A stretch of 64,000 nt of DNA. It comes from Myxocyprinus asiaticus. Lineage: Eukaryota; Chordata; Actinopteri; Cypriniformes; Catostomidae. The stretch covers positions 20,242,001-20,306,000 of the forward strand of contig NC_059351.1 of assembly GCF_019703515.2 (NCBI RefSeq), written 5' to 3'. The notes beneath the pieces were generated by a model. It ran no database searches. It saw only the letters and a program-made list of their open reading frames with translations, and was not told where the DNA came from. Positions 55,498 to 64,000 of this stretch are shown in pieces; within the stretch, counting starts at the first letter, position 1; each line of letters begins with the position of its first letter. The position numbers were made by a program, and so were the translations under genes.

Positions 55498-55926
55498 TGT
55501 CATGTGTATTTTGTTGATTCATGTTTTTCATGTCTTTTATTTGTAAAGTTATTTCCTGTTTCATGTCTTGTGTCCCTAGTCATGTGATTTCATGTTTTCC
55601 CTCCATGTTTATGTGTCTTGTTTTCATTGGTTTATTGGTTTATTATCTTGTTATCAGTTCTGTCTGTTTTTTGGTTATCTTTGTCGTGTTCTCCCATGTC
55701 CATGTATTTAAACCCTCATGTTTTCCATTGTCCTTTGTCAAGTATTGTTGATGTAGGTTGGTTCATAGTCATGCCATGTAAAAGTCAAGTCAAGATCATG
55801 TTTTGTTTTTGTTTCATGTTTATGTTAGGATTTACTGGATTTCACATTTATTAATAAATTGCACTTGGGTTCATCTTTATCACGTCTTCATCGTCTTCGT
55901 CATTGCCAGTGCCAGCCATCGTTACA
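55498..55926 (+). repeat. Gypsy-type 5' LTR, 429 bp
   Basis: It begins TGTCATGTGTATTTTG and ends GCCATCGTTACA. A TATA-like TATTTAAACC lies near 55706 and AATAAA at 55853-55858. The right part, from GGTTGGTTCATAGTCATGCC onward, is repeated at 56796-56847 and 58883-58999. Confidence 0.88.
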
Positions 55927-55945
55927 GAAATACTTGACCAAAAAT

Positions 55946-56392
55946 ATGAACCCAGCAATCCAGCTCCTCCGCCTACATCAGGGGAATCGTCCCCTGGAGG
56001 ATTATGTGAAGGACTTCTGCGATCTGGCCTGCCAGGTGGATTTTGATGAGGTGGCCCACAAGGACTGTTTCCAATTTGGACTGAATGAGCCCATCTCTTT
56101 TCTGATGCCAGGCGGTCAGAGTACCCACAGCCTGGCTCAGTATATCGACCTCGCCATGCAGATTATTGGTTCCACGTTCACTGTGGGGGAGGCGGATGCC
56201 AAGCCAGAGTTCCATCTTTTGCCCCAACACCTCAGCCTGCTCCATGCCATGTCACAGCAACGCCTCAGCCTGCCCCATGCCATGTCACAGCCACGCTTGA
56301 GCCTGCTCCATGCCAGGTCACAGCCACGCCTGAGCCTACTCCATGCCATGTCACAAACACGCCTAAGTCTGCTCCATGCCTTGTCATAGCCA
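55946..56392 (+). pseudogene. Gypsy-type gag fragment
   Basis: Starting at ATG 55946, the frame reads MNPAIQLLRLHQGNRPLEDY, FCDLACQVDFDEVAHKDC, FGLNEPISFLMPGGQSTHSL and AQYIDLAMQIIGSTFTVGEA, the retrotransposon Gag domain seen in fish Gypsy elements, here reduced to its C-terminal part. A frameshift at about 56215 leads into a 33-bp minisatellite. The zinc knuckle is absent. Confidence 0.8.
56228..56392 (+). repeat. Five 33-bp tandem units in gag
   Basis: Units such as CGCCTCAGCCTGCCCCATGC followed by CATGTCACAGCCA repeat five times. The 33-base length keeps the frame: in the gag-compatible frame each unit adds 11 residues of the TPQPAPCHVTA type. Confidence 0.85.
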
Positions 56393-56795
56393 CATCTGAG
56401 CTATTTGACCTGGAGATGGTTCCCGCCCTTGTACCCACCCTTAGTTCTCCTGAGCAGGCAAGGGGAACTTTCAACCCTCTGACCTCACCTGGACCCTCTG
56501 AGCCCTGGACTCCGCCTTGGCCTGTCGGTCCCTCGACATCGCCTCGGACCTGCGTTCCCTCTGCTCCACTGCGGTCCTTCAGCATATTGGCTTTGCTGGG
56601 GTCCCTCCAGCTCCTCCTTGGTCTGTCGGTCACCTGGCTCCGCCTTGGCTCTCCAATCCTCTGGCTGCGCTTCGTCCCTCTGATCAGCTCCACCAGGGAC
56701 CTCCATCCCTACGGCTCCGCCTTGGTCCTCAATCCCACCGGCTCCACCTCAGTCTTCCAATCCCCCGGCTCCACCTTGCTCCTCTGAGCCTCCAG
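56393..56795 (+). pseudogene. Proline/leucine-rich tail between gag and 3' LTR
   Basis: An open frame at 56416-56787 reads MVPALVPTLSSPEQARGTFN and then a Pro/Leu/Ser-rich sequence. Two other frames are also open because the DNA is made of CCTC/GGCTCCGCCTTGG-type repeats. It may derive from the C-terminal extension of Gag or the region before the 3' LTR. No catalytic domain. Confidence 0.4.
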
Positions 56796-56847
56796 GGTTG
56801 GTTCATAGTCATGCCATGTAAAAGTCAATTCAAGTTCATGTTTTGTT
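56796..56847 (+). repeat. Gypsy-type 3' LTR, left remnant
   Basis: GGTTGGTTCATAGTCATGCC to CATGTTTTGTT matches 55758-55812 of the 5' LTR. It ends at the TGTT duplication next to the TG...CA element. Confidence 0.85.
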
Positions 56848-57033
56848 TGTTGGGCCTCATGTATTCAGATAGAAGACAAAGGCAGGCCTAACACAGTCGT
56901 AAAACCTAACTCAGGCCCCCATAATCAAGTCATAAATCTTACTGATAAAAACCGCGAAAAATCAAACAAAGGGAGTCCAAAATCAAACAAAGGGAGTCCA
57001 AAACAGACTACTAAAGGATCGAACTCTCAACTC

Positions 57034-57537
57034 CTATTGGATGAGGCACACGACAGAACGCACCTCAACCATGACATCATCAGGAGTAGAAATACCTTTG
57101 AAATGCTTCCGGGATTTGCTTCCAGCAACTTTGCTCGCCGTGCATAGACGTAGCTTATCGCAGCTCTCAGGTGCAGCCTCGTGGCACAAGGAAGTAACGT
57201 CTGACTTGAAACTGTGGCCATACAATCTCCATCTCGCTGGACAAGTTGAGATTACTCTGTATTCCACCAAACACTCTAACGGATCCGAAGGAGACCGCTG
57301 AGCAATCCGCATCTTCATCCGTTTGCCTGCAGAAGTAAAGAGATAAAAGATTTCTCTTCCATCTTCAATCAAGTTGACATCGCTGATTTCTCCACCAGCC
57401 CGCCGAGAATCAGCAGCCGTACCGCCCACCGACAGAGCGAGGAAACAGCCTCCCATCATCACCCGAGCATCGAGGAACTGAGTCGGAGTTAAAGGACGGA
57501 TGAACACACATTCTACCTGTGTCCTCATGCGATTCAA
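57034..57537 (-). CDS. Unidentified frame inside TG...CA element, copy 2
   Basis: A 167-codon frame beginning MNRMRTQVECVFIRPLTPTQ and ending RSVVCLIQ, collinear with the 165-codon frame of copy 1. The 6-base insertion relative to copy 1 adds two codons (WR before LYGHSFKSDV) and keeps the frame. Residue changes are spread evenly. No domain, metal-binding pattern or transmembrane segment is visible. It may be a fortuitous frame in an LTR. Confidence 0.25.
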   Translation of the reverse strand: MNRMRTQVECVFIRPLTPTQFLDARVMMGGCFLALSVGGTAADSRRAGGEISDVNLIEDGREIFYLFTSAGKRMKMRIAQRSPSDPLECLVEYRVISTCPARWRLYGHSFKSDVTSLCHEAAPESCDKLRLCTASKVAGSKSRKHFKGISTPDDVMVEVRSVVCLIQ

Positions 57538-58091
57538 GTAAGAGGTTTACATCTGGGCAGAGATAGAATATTATAGTGTGTTATTCTTGTGTATCAAGGT
57601 TATTGCTTGTACAGTTTACGGACCACCGAGTCCACTCATTGCGGCTAACATTCAGGGTATTAATTTTCACGAATGAGATTTGCTGTATTGTAGTCCAGCC
57701 ACATTGGACTGTTGTGCATTTCCGCCATCGCGGGTGAGACCGGCACACTGAGTTTATCCATTAAAGAATCAAAGACCGCGGGATGCTTTACGAGCCGTCC
57801 ACCGCATCTCTGAGTGATAAACTAACAGCTGCTTTCTCTCCCACGATCGCGAAATCGGCTTTGGGGCCGTCACTTTATTCTCTCTCTCTCTCGTACTAAC
57901 ACACACATGCGCGACCCCTCACAAACATTCTCGTACACATTTTTGGCTAGTAGATAGCTTCACTTTGTCCCTAAGCTACCATTGACTGGTTTCTCTCCGC
58001 CCACATTCGCGGCCATATTCTCTGGCCGGAAGTCTCGCGTGACATACTCTCCACGAGAGTCACGTCTGCCATTTTGTGCGCGTCCCTCCTC

Positions 58092-58116
58092 ACACACACA
58101 CACACACACACACACC
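58092..58116 (+). repeat. (CA)n microsatellite
   Basis: Inside copy 2 of the TG...CA element, corresponding to the tract at 27049-27067 in copy 1. Confidence 0.9.
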
Positions 58117-58882
58117 CTCATGTGTTATAGGATTATTTTGATTTCCATATCTAATCATATCACTGTTTAGTTTGTAGTTGTAAGTCGGAAGTTTATTGAT
58201 TGCATTGTATTAATTATTAATTGATATTACTGCATAAATAAACTTAGTTATATTACAAAGAGAAGTGTTTTGGTTTGTTTTGCATACACCTGTGTCATGC
58301 TGATGGGATGTCAGTGCTCGGATTCAAGCCTTCATTCATTGTTTTGTTTTTTTTCCGAAAATCGATATTCTTCGGATGTCGATTTTTCTAAGAAAACAAT
58401 CTAATATTGAGACTGTTATACTATCTGGTTATTAGTCCCTGATTCCAGGGTGGTGCCCCATCAATATTAATCCTTATTAATATTCTATTGATTTTTGATA
58501 ATTGATAATTATCTTTGATGATTGTTGAATTTGAATGATCAATAAGCTAGTGTTAATTTTAATTAATGTTTCATCGATGTTAATGATTGGTGATTATCTT
58601 TGATAATTGTTGATTTAAAGGATTAAAAAAAGCTAACATTGATTCTCATCAATGTTCTATTGATTTTAATAATTAATAATTATCTTTGATAATTATTATT
58701 TATTGCTAATAACCAAACCCGCTCCTAAACGTAGCGCACTACATTTACTGGAGCCCCATATGAGGTTTTAATGAGTTAGATTCAATTAATTAATTTAAAT
58801 ATTAATTAATAACTAAAGAAATAATTATCAATTATTTCTGATAGTAACACTGATCTAAACTACCAGTAAAGCCCTACATGTT

Positions 58883-58999
58883 TTTGTTTCATGTTTATGT
58901 TAGGGTTTTTTGGATTTCACGTTTATTAATAAATTGCACTTGGGTTCTTATCATCATCATCATCTTCGTCATCGTCATTGCCAGCAGCCAATCGTTACA
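58883..58999 (+). repeat. Gypsy-type 3' LTR, right part
   Basis: TTTGTTTCATGTTTATGTTAG to CAATCGTTACA completes the LTR. A small ATC expansion (ATCATCATCATCATC) near 58955 is absent from the 5' LTR. Confidence 0.88.
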
Positions 59000-59004
59000 G
59001 TTGG

Positions 59005-59361
59005 TTTAGATTTGTTTATTTAAAATATAGTTATTTTAGCAAACACACCTTTTATAAGAATTTTATTAATTTTATTATTTGTCATATCTGCTCTGTAGAA
59101 ACCTGAAATGATCTCATTATTTGGTAACAGACAGCAGAGGGTAGTAAATACAATAACAATTGAATTTCTCATTTCCAAATAATTCTTTAAAAAAAATGTA
59201 CTAAAAGAATTAATGGAATCGTTACTGGGACCGTTAAGGAACCGGAATCATTAAGAGGAATCAGAACCGGAATTGTTAAATTCCTTATGATTCCCAGCCC
59301 TATTTATGACATTATTGCTCAGTGGTGGGCAGTAGCTTCGCTACAATTAGCAAAGCTCCGA
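59005..59361. other. hAT body and flank
   Basis: 59005-59302 is the right part of the hAT-type element (GGAATCGTTACTGGGACCG, CCGGAATTGTTAAATTCC). 59303-59310 is its target duplication. The following 50 bases are unassigned. Confidence 0.6.
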
Positions 59362-59692
59362 GAGACAGAGGGGTAATCCAGTAAACAGGCAATAGGTCCA
59401 AAAACACACAAGCAGGCTGGGAAATACAATGAACAGGCAGGAGTCAAAGCACAGGGAAAACAGTAATGGTAAATAACACTCAGAATTGCAGAATAGTCAG
59501 AACAAGACTTCGCACTGAATGCGTGTAAACAGGGAACTTAATAGACAGAGATAATGTGAAACAGGTGGGTGAGTAATCAGTCTGAGCGGAGGGTTATGGG
59601 AAATGTAGTTCATGAAGGAAGGGTTAGTACTCTGGAGATGGCGAGTTCTGGCAGCGTTCAGGAGAGATAGCAGGCACTGCCGGTATAACAGA
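59362..59692 (-). mobile_element. LTR fragment related to 45405-45891
   Basis: CAGAGGGGTAATCCAGTAAACAGGC, TCAGAATTGCAGAATAGTC, TGGGAAATGTAGTTCATGA and CTGGCAGCGTTCAGGAG follow the same order as in the solo LTR. It ends GGTATAACA. On the minus strand the 3' third is missing, so no target duplication exists. Confidence 0.75.
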
Positions 59693-60033
59693 AACAGAAT
59701 CAGAATCCTTTATAACACGGAAAATAAAGATAACGCTGGTTGCATCGATATTTATTGACAATCAATGGAACAAAACCTACAAATGTGTCATTTTGTTTGC
59801 CAGTGATGAAAGTCTTTATTAAGTTCAACACATGAACAGCTTCTGAACGGCACTGCAGGTAAAGACATTTTCCAACCAAAAGAGTATTAAAATACCTTGT
59901 ACCCTACATGAAAACACTTTTTTTTTTTTTAAGTACTGTAGTATTACCATGTTTTTTTGGAAAAGTACCATTACTTGAAAGCACCCTGTAAATACAATGG
60001 TATACATTTATCAAAATATCATGGTAGTACCAT
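59693..60033. other. Non-coding stretch
   Basis: ACCATG-type words near 59950-60030 (CCATGTTTTTTTGGAAAAGT, ATCATGGTAGTACCAT) resemble the small palindromic repeats at 50045. No gene. Confidence 0.4.
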
Positions 60034-60372
60034 AGACCTCATTCACAGTAGAGCTATCTTTGTCTTTTAATGGGAATGACAACGAGGCTGTGAGGGATAG
60101 ATTTACGGTCTCTTCAATGGTGCGCACGGTATCAAGCTGTAAATAGCCCCTAGATCACATATTTTTTTCCACAACTCATGTTGTCTGGAGTTTTTTTATC
60201 TACTGAGTGTTCTTGAAATGATAATTTTTCAATGTTTTGTCAGTGGAACGATCCAAAAACACTTTAAACTGCCGTACAGCCCATTGAAGAGACTGTACTG
60301 TACATCTATCCCTCACAGCCTCATTGTAATTCCCATTAAAAATCAAAGATGGCACTACTGTGAATAAGGTCT
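60034..60372. mobile_element. MITE with inverted repeats of about 88 bases
   Basis: 60034-60119 (AGACCTCATTCACAGTAG, AATGGGAATGACAACGAGGC, TGTGAGGGATAGAT) is mirrored at 60285-60372 (ATCTATCCCTCACAGCCTCA, TTGTAATTCCCATTAAAA, TACTGTGAATAAGGTCT). The loop is about 165 bases. It is non-coding; the target duplication was not identified. Confidence 0.75.
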
Positions 60373-61002
60373 TTTCTGCCCCCCTAAGTTATGGTTGCTC
60401 GCTCTGAAAACCTCTGCAGAACTCCCCATTGGAATGAATGGGAGATTGCTGTGAAGGACACGGTTTTGGCAAAATATTTTTACGTGGGCTGGTATGAAGA
60501 GTGACATTGTAATGCATATTTATCTGAAGTTTTTTAAAAGTACACAGTAATTTGATTAAAAACTGTGGAGACTGTGAATCAGAATCAAGGCAAATGATTA
60601 TCCCTTGAAAAGAGGAAAAATTCATTTAATAGCGATTACACATCTAATAACATTAGCACAAGTGAACAGAGACGTTTATAATGTCTAATAACACTCATTT
60701 TGATGCTGTGAACTGTTTATTTATCATCGCTTTTACTATGACTTGAATCAATACATAAATTAATTGATGTTGACGGAGCAAATGTAGGTGTCGTTGTAGA
60801 TGTTATATGTTTGTTTTGGAATGAGGTCTGATCCATAATATGCTCTTTTCAAGATTTATTTAAAGATTTTTTTATTTTTTTTTAAAAGAAAGAAAAACAC
60901 TGCGTGTATCCTCTCTGGGTAACTTGTGTCAAGTGACCCGGCAACAACACTTTTGAAATTTTTTGCATTATTTTTTATAAAATCCTGGTTAAAAGTACTC
61001 AA
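60373..61002. other. Non-coding stretch
   Basis: No repeat family or gene was recognised. It ends with CTCAA, the target duplication of the next solo LTR. T-rich near 60868-60885. Confidence 0.4.
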
Positions 61003-62380
61003 TGTCACGAAGCTGAAGAGGCAGGATCCAAATGCAGAGTAACAACAAAAAGGTTTATTTAAATTAGAAAACAAGATAAAAGGGGTCCTGGGTAGCTCAG
61101 CAAGTAAAGACGCTGGCTACCACACCTGGAGTCGCAAGTTCCAATCCAGGGTGTGCTGAGTGACTCCAGTCAGGCTTCCTAAGCAATCAATGCTAGGGTG
61201 GGTAGAGTTACATTGGGTTAACCTCCTCGTGTTCGCTATAATGTGGTTCTCGCTCTCGGTGGGGCGCATGGTGAGTTGTGCATGGATGCCGCGGAGAATA
61301 GCATGAGCTTCCACACGCGCTATGTCTCTGTGGTAACGCGCTCAACAAGCCACGTGATAAGATGCGTGGATTGACGGTCTCAGACGCAGAGGCAACTGAG
61401 GTTCATCCTCTGCCACAGGGATTGAGGCGAGTCACTATGCCACCATGAGGACTTAGAGCGCATTGGGAATTGGACATTCCAAATTGGGGAGAAAAGGGGA
61501 GAAAAAAAAAGAAAACAAGATAAAAAACATAAACTACCCTAAAGGGGATAAATATGATTCCAGATGATGAGCCGGGCTGGATAAAAGTGAGCAAACATAC
61601 AGGACTGACAGGACACGAGAGAACAGACCAAAGCTCAAGACCAACAAACTGGCACTGGACAGCACAAATGAGACTAAAATAGGTAGAGAAAGCAACAGGT
61701 TAATGGGCAGGGCAGGTGAGACAAATTAACTAATAATGGGCAAACAAGGAGGCGGGGTATGAAGCAGGACTGAGAGACACGAGGCAAAACAAAGCCACGT
61801 GATCTCACAAAACACAAACACCCGAATGGCATGAGCACACATTGCCCAGACAATAAAGCAATATGCACTCATGCCAGCCGACAGAAGACGAGAGAATGCA
61901 TGGCAATGCCAACAAAGCAATGCCATGCATTCTCACACTAGACAAAACCTGAGCGTACATCGAGAGGCAAACACCATGCGATGCACGCAACAGGTGACAA
62001 CACGAGACAAGACACCTGTGCATAGTTTGGCCAAAAATAAACCTGACATCTCAGACCGAAGTGACCGAATCTCAGCACAACGTGAAGACAGATCACGACC
62101 CGGGCACGCAAAGCGAGTGCAATGCGAAGCGCGTCCGTGACATAAATAATTGATGTCAATAAAAGACAAGACATGGAGCACGAGTGTCCGGATCCCAACA
62201 CCAAAACCAAACCAGACAGGGAAGTCAGGATCCAGACACCATGCTCCGGACAAGAAACACAAGACCGACCAAAGAGCGAGTGGCAAAGACAGAAAATGAA
62301 ACACAAGACAGACATAGAACAATGATGTCACGATCCTGTCACACAAAAATCCAGACTGACAGAGTGACAGGACTGTGACA
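61003..62380 (-). mobile_element. Solo LTR, about 950 bp, carrying a SINE
   Basis: On the minus strand it begins TGTCACAGTCCTGTCACTCT and ends CTTCAGCTTCGTGACA. CTCAA at 60998-61002 and 62381-62385 is a perfect 5-bp target duplication. With the SINE and one copy of its duplication removed, the LTR is about 934 bp. Long minus frames inside (up to 222 codons at 61933-62601) run past the LTR border and show no domain, so they are not genes. Confidence 0.85.
61082..61509 (+). mobile_element. tRNA-derived SINE, copy 3
   Basis: GGGGTCCTGGGTAGCTCAGC head, AAGACGCTGGCTACCACACC, the B-box-like AAGTTCCAATCC, then the body shared with the other two copies and a GGGGAGAAAAGGGGAGAAAA tail. AGAAAACAAGATAAAA at 61066-61081 and 61510-61525 is a perfect 16-bp target duplication, the freshest SINE insertion in the window. 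Confidence 0.92.
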
Positions 62381-62385
62381 CTCAA

Positions 62386-62862
62386 ACACACATTACTCCC
62401 ATAGGCTGTCATTGGAAAATAGCAAACGTGTGTCAGAGTAATGGCAGGGCAACAGTTGCTAAGACAGGATTGGTCAGAAGCACTTTTAGCGAAGGGGCAA
62501 TAACCTGAAGGCACCATGTAAATACAACAGTATATGAATGTGGTAACCAGGTTTGGGGTGTAACGGAATACATGTAACGGAAATACGTATTTAAAATACA
62601 AATTATAAGTAACTGTATTCCATTACAGTTACAATTTAAATAATTGGTAATTAGAATACAGTTACATTCAAAAAGTATTTTGATTACTGAAGAGATTACT
62701 TTGCATTTTATTGTCATTTGTACTTGACAATATTTGTCATTTGTGGTAGTACCATTGTATTCTTTTAAGTATTATGAAGCACCATGTAAATACAGAATAC
62801 CATGGTATAACCATCTGATACAACAGATATCAAAGTCTTATTGCCCAGGTGTGCTAGCTCGG

Positions 62863-62865
<3 letters not shown>
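62386..62865. other. Non-coding stretch
   Basis: 62600-62700 contains ATTACAGTTACAATT and ATACAGTTACATTC words, a repeat-like text rich in AATTGTAACTG-type motifs. 62752-62815 has ACCATTGTATTC and GAATACCATGGTATAACC, the small palindromic repeat type. Confidence 0.4.
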
Positions 62866-62896
<31 letters not shown>

Positions 62897-63162
62897 GTTG
62901 GTGCGGCTATCCTTATGAGGACTCCCTATAGACATAATTATTTTTTTACAGTATGAACTATAGATTCTATTCCCTAAACCTAACCCTCACAAAAAACTTT
63001 CTGCATTTTTACATTTTCAAAAAAACATCATTTAGTATGTTGAATTGAACTGAATTATGGGGACACTAGAAATGTCCTCATAAACCACATTTATAGCATA
63101 ATACCCTTGTAATTACCAGTTTGTAACCTAAAAAAAATGTCCTCGTAAACCACCCAAACCCG

Positions 63163-63198
<36 letters not shown>
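62866..63198 (+). repeat. CA-flanked dispersed repeat, copy 2
   Basis: The same body as 868-1214 in the same orientation: GTTGGTGCGGCTATCCTTAT, ACTATAGATTCTATTCCCTA, ATTATGGGGACACTAGAAAT, CCACATTTATAGCATAATAC. (AC)n tracts bracket it at 62866-62893 and 63166-63198. It has an extra GTCCTCGTAAACCACCC near the right end. Confidence 0.8.
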
Positions 63199-63201
<3 letters not shown>

Positions 63202-63424
63202 GGAATCTGGCCTCTGAAGAGAACCTTCCAGTACATACACAAATACAACAGCTAGACACAGAATTACAGCATAAGAATAATAGCAAATGTATGTAGAGCT
63301 GTTATACAGGAATGTGCAAAGGAATTGTTCAAATGGGTTTGTACAGGTAGAAGTATAAATACGAAATATAAAATGTTAAAATAGTGGTTATGCATACTGA
63401 ACACATGGATTTGTATAGGTAGCA
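63199..63424. other. Short non-coding spacer
   Basis: No gene or repeat recognised. It borders the presumed 3' end of the Tc1-like element. Confidence 0.4.
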
Positions 63425-64000
63425 TGTACAGTGCTGCTACAGTCTGGATTATTTCTATTTTGTGTATTTTTCATACTAAATTGTTTTAGATCTTCAATAG
63501 AGATATAAAATAAAACAAAGACAACCTGAGTTAACACAAAATACAGTTTTCAAATATATATTGAAGCAAAAACGTTATCCAACACCTATATCATCCATGT
63601 GAAAAACTAACTGCCCCCTTAAACTTAATAGCTGGTTGTGCCACCTTTAGCAGCAACAACTGAAACCAAAAACTTCAGATAACTGGAAATCTGTCTTTCA
63701 CAACGCTGTGGTGGAATTTTGGCCCACTCTTCTTTGCAGAACTGCTTTAGTTCAGCCACATTGGAGGGTTTTTGAGCATGAACTGCTTGTTTAACATCCT
63801 GCCATAACATCTCAATCTGGTTCAAGTCAGGACTTTGACTAGGCCACTCCAAAACTTTAATTTTGCTTCTTTTGAGCCATTCAGAGGTGGACTTACTCCT
63901 ATGCTTTGGATCACTGTCTTTCTGCATAATCCAGTTGCACTTCAACTCACGGACTGATGACCGGACGTTTTTCTGGTAGAGAGCAGAATTCATGTTTCCC
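63425..64000 (-). mobile_element. Tc1-like transposon, 3' part, runs off window
   Basis: On the minus strand the transposase end (63993-63625) is followed by a 3' flank whose text (AACTCAGGTTGTCTTTG, GGATAACGTTTTTGC) matches the terminal region of a Tc1-type family common in fish. The left border near 63425 (TACAGTGCTGCTACAG) is a guess, because only one inverted repeat is in view. Confidence 0.75.
63625..63993 (-). pseudogene. Tc1-like transposase, C-terminal part
   Basis: This cuts and pastes the element. Visible motifs: QKDSDPKHRSKSTSEWL with the second catalytic Asp, KVLEWPSQSPDLNQIEMLW with the catalytic Glu (spacing consistent with DD34E), and CKEEWAKIPPQRCERQISSY before the C-terminal end. 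The first Asp and the DNA-binding domain lie beyond the right edge. The 122 residues in view have no stop, but the activity of the whole protein cannot be judged. Confidence 0.85.

Larger units (their letters stand above)
56848..58878 (+). mobile_element. 2.0-kb TG...CA element (LTR-like), copy 2
   Basis: It begins TGTTGGGCCTCATGTATTC and ends CAGTAAAGCCCTACA like copy 1 at 25743-27530. TGTT at 56844-56847 and 58879-58882 is a perfect 4-bp duplication, and the uninterrupted site is known from the same element's 5' LTR (about 55801-55820), which confirms the borders. It keeps about 330 bases missing in copy 1 (about 58292-58620), including GATAATTATCTTTGAT-type internal repeats. AATAAA is at 58237-58242. 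It has no RT, integrase or inverted repeats. Confidence 0.78.
55498..58999 (+). mobile_element. Internally deleted Gypsy-type element
   Basis: The perfect 5-bp duplication GTTGG lies at 55493-55497 and 59000-59004. The 5' LTR (55498-55926) is complete; a partial gag and a proline/leucine-rich tail follow, then a 3' LTR lacking its first 260 bases and split at 56847/58879 by the TG...CA element. Protease, RT and integrase are absent, deleted between gag and LTR. Confidence 0.85.
54091..59302. mobile_element. hAT-type element enlarged by nested insertions
   Basis: The left end TTTGGTTGGGAACCGAGAAC and right end TTCCCAGCCCTA match the two ends of the 246-bp MITE at 10128-10373. TTTATGAC at 54083-54090 and 59303-59310 is a perfect 8-bp target duplication. 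Inside lie an internal minisatellite (54350-54545), a MITE (54548-55173) and a Gypsy-type element (55498-58999) that itself contains the TG...CA element. No hAT transposase is present. Without the insertions it would be about 1.1 kb. Confidence 0.85.

Noticed and set aside
61933..62601. 222-codon minus-strand open frame
   Set aside because: It lies mostly inside a solo LTR and runs across the LTR border and target duplication. Composition is Cys/Leu/Val-rich with no domain, and overlapping frames in other phases are also open.

Overview
The window looks like accessory DNA from a teleost fish, most likely a cypriniform. It has eukaryotic AT-rich intergenic sequence, many (CA)n and (TA)n microsatellites, Angel-type inverted-repeat elements, tRNA-derived SINEs, and DIRS1-like, Gypsy-like, I/Nimb-type, L1-type, hAT-like and Tc1-like elements of the kinds known from carp-like genomes. 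No complete host gene is visible. One strong candidate host exon is at 12847-13008 (minus strand). A weak immunoglobulin-like exon remnant is at 779-842 (plus). No rRNA, functional tRNA or CRISPR array was found.

Layout. 1-13,000: mostly non-coding, with a CA-flanked dispersed repeat (868-1214), Angel-type termini (1488 and 4026), a solo LTR with a perfect 5-bp target duplication (8733-9073), a hAT-type MITE with 8-bp duplication (10128-10373) and the host exon. 13,900-16,000: a diverged complex tandem repeat carrying a mariner-type MITE. 18,100-20,320: a rearranged DIRS1-like fragment and a solo LTR. 23,150-27,630: an LTR scrap, a LINE-type tail and a GTTGCTAGG minisatellite split by a 1.8-kb TG...CA element. 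28,647-34,525: a short Gypsy-type element whose 3' LTR is split by a 4.7-kb DIRS1-like element encoding Gag, RT/RNase H and a tyrosine recombinase.

35,140-38,955: a 5'-truncated I/Nimb-type LINE with endonuclease, RT, RNase H and a zinc-knuckle tail, interrupted by a SINE. 39,000-43,900: microsatellites and MITEs. 43,930-48,555: a degenerate L1-type LINE with ORF1, endonuclease and part of RT, interrupted by a solo LTR and carrying three 250-bp tandem units between ORF1 and ORF2. 51,900-52,390: a second SINE copy. 54,091-59,302: a hAT-type element with a clean 8-bp duplication, containing a MITE and a Gypsy-type element whose 3' LTR is itself split by a second copy of the TG...CA element. 61,003-62,380: a solo LTR carrying a third SINE. 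62,866-63,198: a second CA-flanked repeat. 63,425-64,000: the 3' half of a Tc1-like transposase that runs off the window.

All recognisable coding sequence apart from the two host candidates belongs to transposable elements, nearly all broken by stops, frameshifts or deletions. The main value of the window is a readable insertion chronology supported by target-site duplications. The least understood component is the duplicated 1.8-2.0-kb TG...CA element, which carries a reading frame of 165-167 codons that is open in both copies.
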